Source: Erwinia persicina
GTDB lineage: Bacteria > Pseudomonadota > Gammaproteobacteria > Enterobacterales > Enterobacteriaceae
Assembly: GCF_014838825.1 (NCBI RefSeq)
Contig: NZ_JACYMO010000003.1
Span: 124,001 to 188,000, forward strand
Length of the DNA stretch: 64,000 nt
Reading direction: 5' to 3'
Part shown: in pieces, positions 63,628 through 64,000 of the stretch
How positions within the stretch are numbered: position 1 is the stretch's first letter
Layout of the letters: each line of letters begins with the position of its first letter
Notes under the pieces: model-generated
Seen by the model: only the letters and a program-made list of their open reading frames with translations
Databases searched by the model: none
Told to the model about the DNA's origin: nothing
Position numbers and translations under genes: made by a program

Positions 63628-64000
63628 TCAGAATGACATAGTGACGCCCGCATAGTAGGCGCGACCCGGTTCGTTATAGGTGGAAGCCCCGTCGTTTTCA
63701 CGGTAAATCTGCTTATCAAACAGATTACTGACGCCGCCTTTCACACTCAGATCTTTGGTGAACTTATAGTTCATATTCAGTCCCACGATGGAATACGCAC
63801 CAATTTCTCTGTTTGACAGGCCGGTGGTGCCCTCAAGGCGGCTTTCCACAAACTCACGCGGCTTCTGGCGTCCGTACAGCGTCCAGTTCAGCTCGGTGGA
63901 GAACTTATCGGTAATCTGATAATCCAGCATCGAGTTGATGGTGTACTTAGGGATGATCGACAGCGGGTTGCCGGTTTTTTTGTCTTTCGACTCCAGCATA
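63628..64000 (-). CDS. TonB-dependent siderophore receptor, C-terminus only (FepA/PfeA-like)
   Basis: The last ~124 residues of an outer-membrane beta-barrel; the gene continues beyond the window end. The segments YGRQKPREF, IGAYSIVGLNMNYKFTKDLS, VKGGVSNLFDKQIYR and STYNEPGRAYYAGVTMSF closely match the C-terminus of enterobactin-type receptors (FepA, PfeA, IroN), including the final aromatic residue. Substrate is probably a catecholate siderophore, by family. Its promoter and N-terminal plug are not visible here. Confidence 0.85.
   Translation of the reverse strand, partial: MLESKDKKTGNPLSIIPKYTINSMLDYQITDKFSTELNWTLYGRQKPREFVESRLEGTTGLSNREIGAYSIVGLNMNYKFTKDLSVKGGVSNLFDKQIYRENDGASTYNEPGRAYYAGVTMSF

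Noticed and set aside
63426..63719. 97-codon minus-strand frame overlapping the receptor C-terminus
   Set aside because: Overlaps a clear receptor reading frame in another phase; no family resemblance.

Overview
The window looks like chromosomal DNA of a gamma-proteobacterium in the Enterobacterales. Codon use is GC-rich, and many proteins are recognisably orthologous to Escherichia coli or Klebsiella proteins (AbgABTR, FecIRABCDE, LldPRD, AscG, BglA, FepE, FtnA). The gene mix (malonate decarboxylase, periplasmic gluconate 2-dehydrogenase, oxalate-decarboxylase-like bicupin, several iron uptake systems) fits an Erwinia/Pantoea-like, plant- or insect-associated member. That placement is inference. 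I saw no rRNA, tRNA, CRISPR array, transposase or phage gene. The window is almost wholly metabolic and transport genes in compact operons, each with a local regulator.

Layout. 1-860: end of an acyltransferase-like gene cut by the window edge. 1115-9149: complete biotin-independent malonate decarboxylase operon mdcABCDEFGH with convergent mdcR. 9564-10784: Tat-exported bicupin of the oxalate decarboxylase family. 10983-17450: ABC importer (ATPase, binding protein, double permease), PAP2 acid phosphatase and a porin, possibly working together on phosphate esters. 17467-22899: abgTBA (p-aminobenzoyl-glutamate uptake and hydrolysis) with divergent abgR. 23033-24792: a GNAT enzyme and a Fur-box-preceded orphan siderophore-type binding protein. 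25030-28773: three-subunit membrane-bound gluconate 2-dehydrogenase type enzyme. 28852-29361: ferritin.

29757-35173: the least familiar module. A SorC-type regulator stands divergent to a LacD/YihT-type class I aldolase, a small P-loop kinase-like protein, a complete ascorbate-type PTS (separate EIIA, EIIB, EIIC) and a 100-residue helical protein of unknown function. It reads as an uncharacterised route: PTS uptake, second phosphorylation, aldol cleavage. 35347-41523: beta-glucoside operon (Chb/Cel-type PTS EIIB-EIIC-EIIA and two GH1 phospho-beta-glucosidases) under an AscG-like repressor with an AscG-like operator.

41811-51670: accessory genes. These are a FepE/Wzz chain-length regulator, an NCS1 permease with a PAS-LuxR regulator, a GNAT enzyme, a 500-base non-coding stretch ending in a strong terminator, an MCP with an unusual histidine-bearing membrane domain, a GGDEF-EAL protein, and an Lrp-type regulator divergent to a DUF2000 protein and a hexapeptide transferase. 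51726-59383: ferric citrate system fecIRABCDE with a Fur box and a fecA/fecB attenuator hairpin. 59625-63186: lldPRD with two LldR-like operators 120 bp apart. 63628-64000: C-terminus of an FepA-like TonB-dependent receptor, cut by the window end.

Starts were moved downstream of the longest reading frame where a Shine-Dalgarno, signal peptide or overlap with the previous stop favoured it; these cases are noted. Functions rest on recognition of family sequences from memory and on visible motifs; no search was run.
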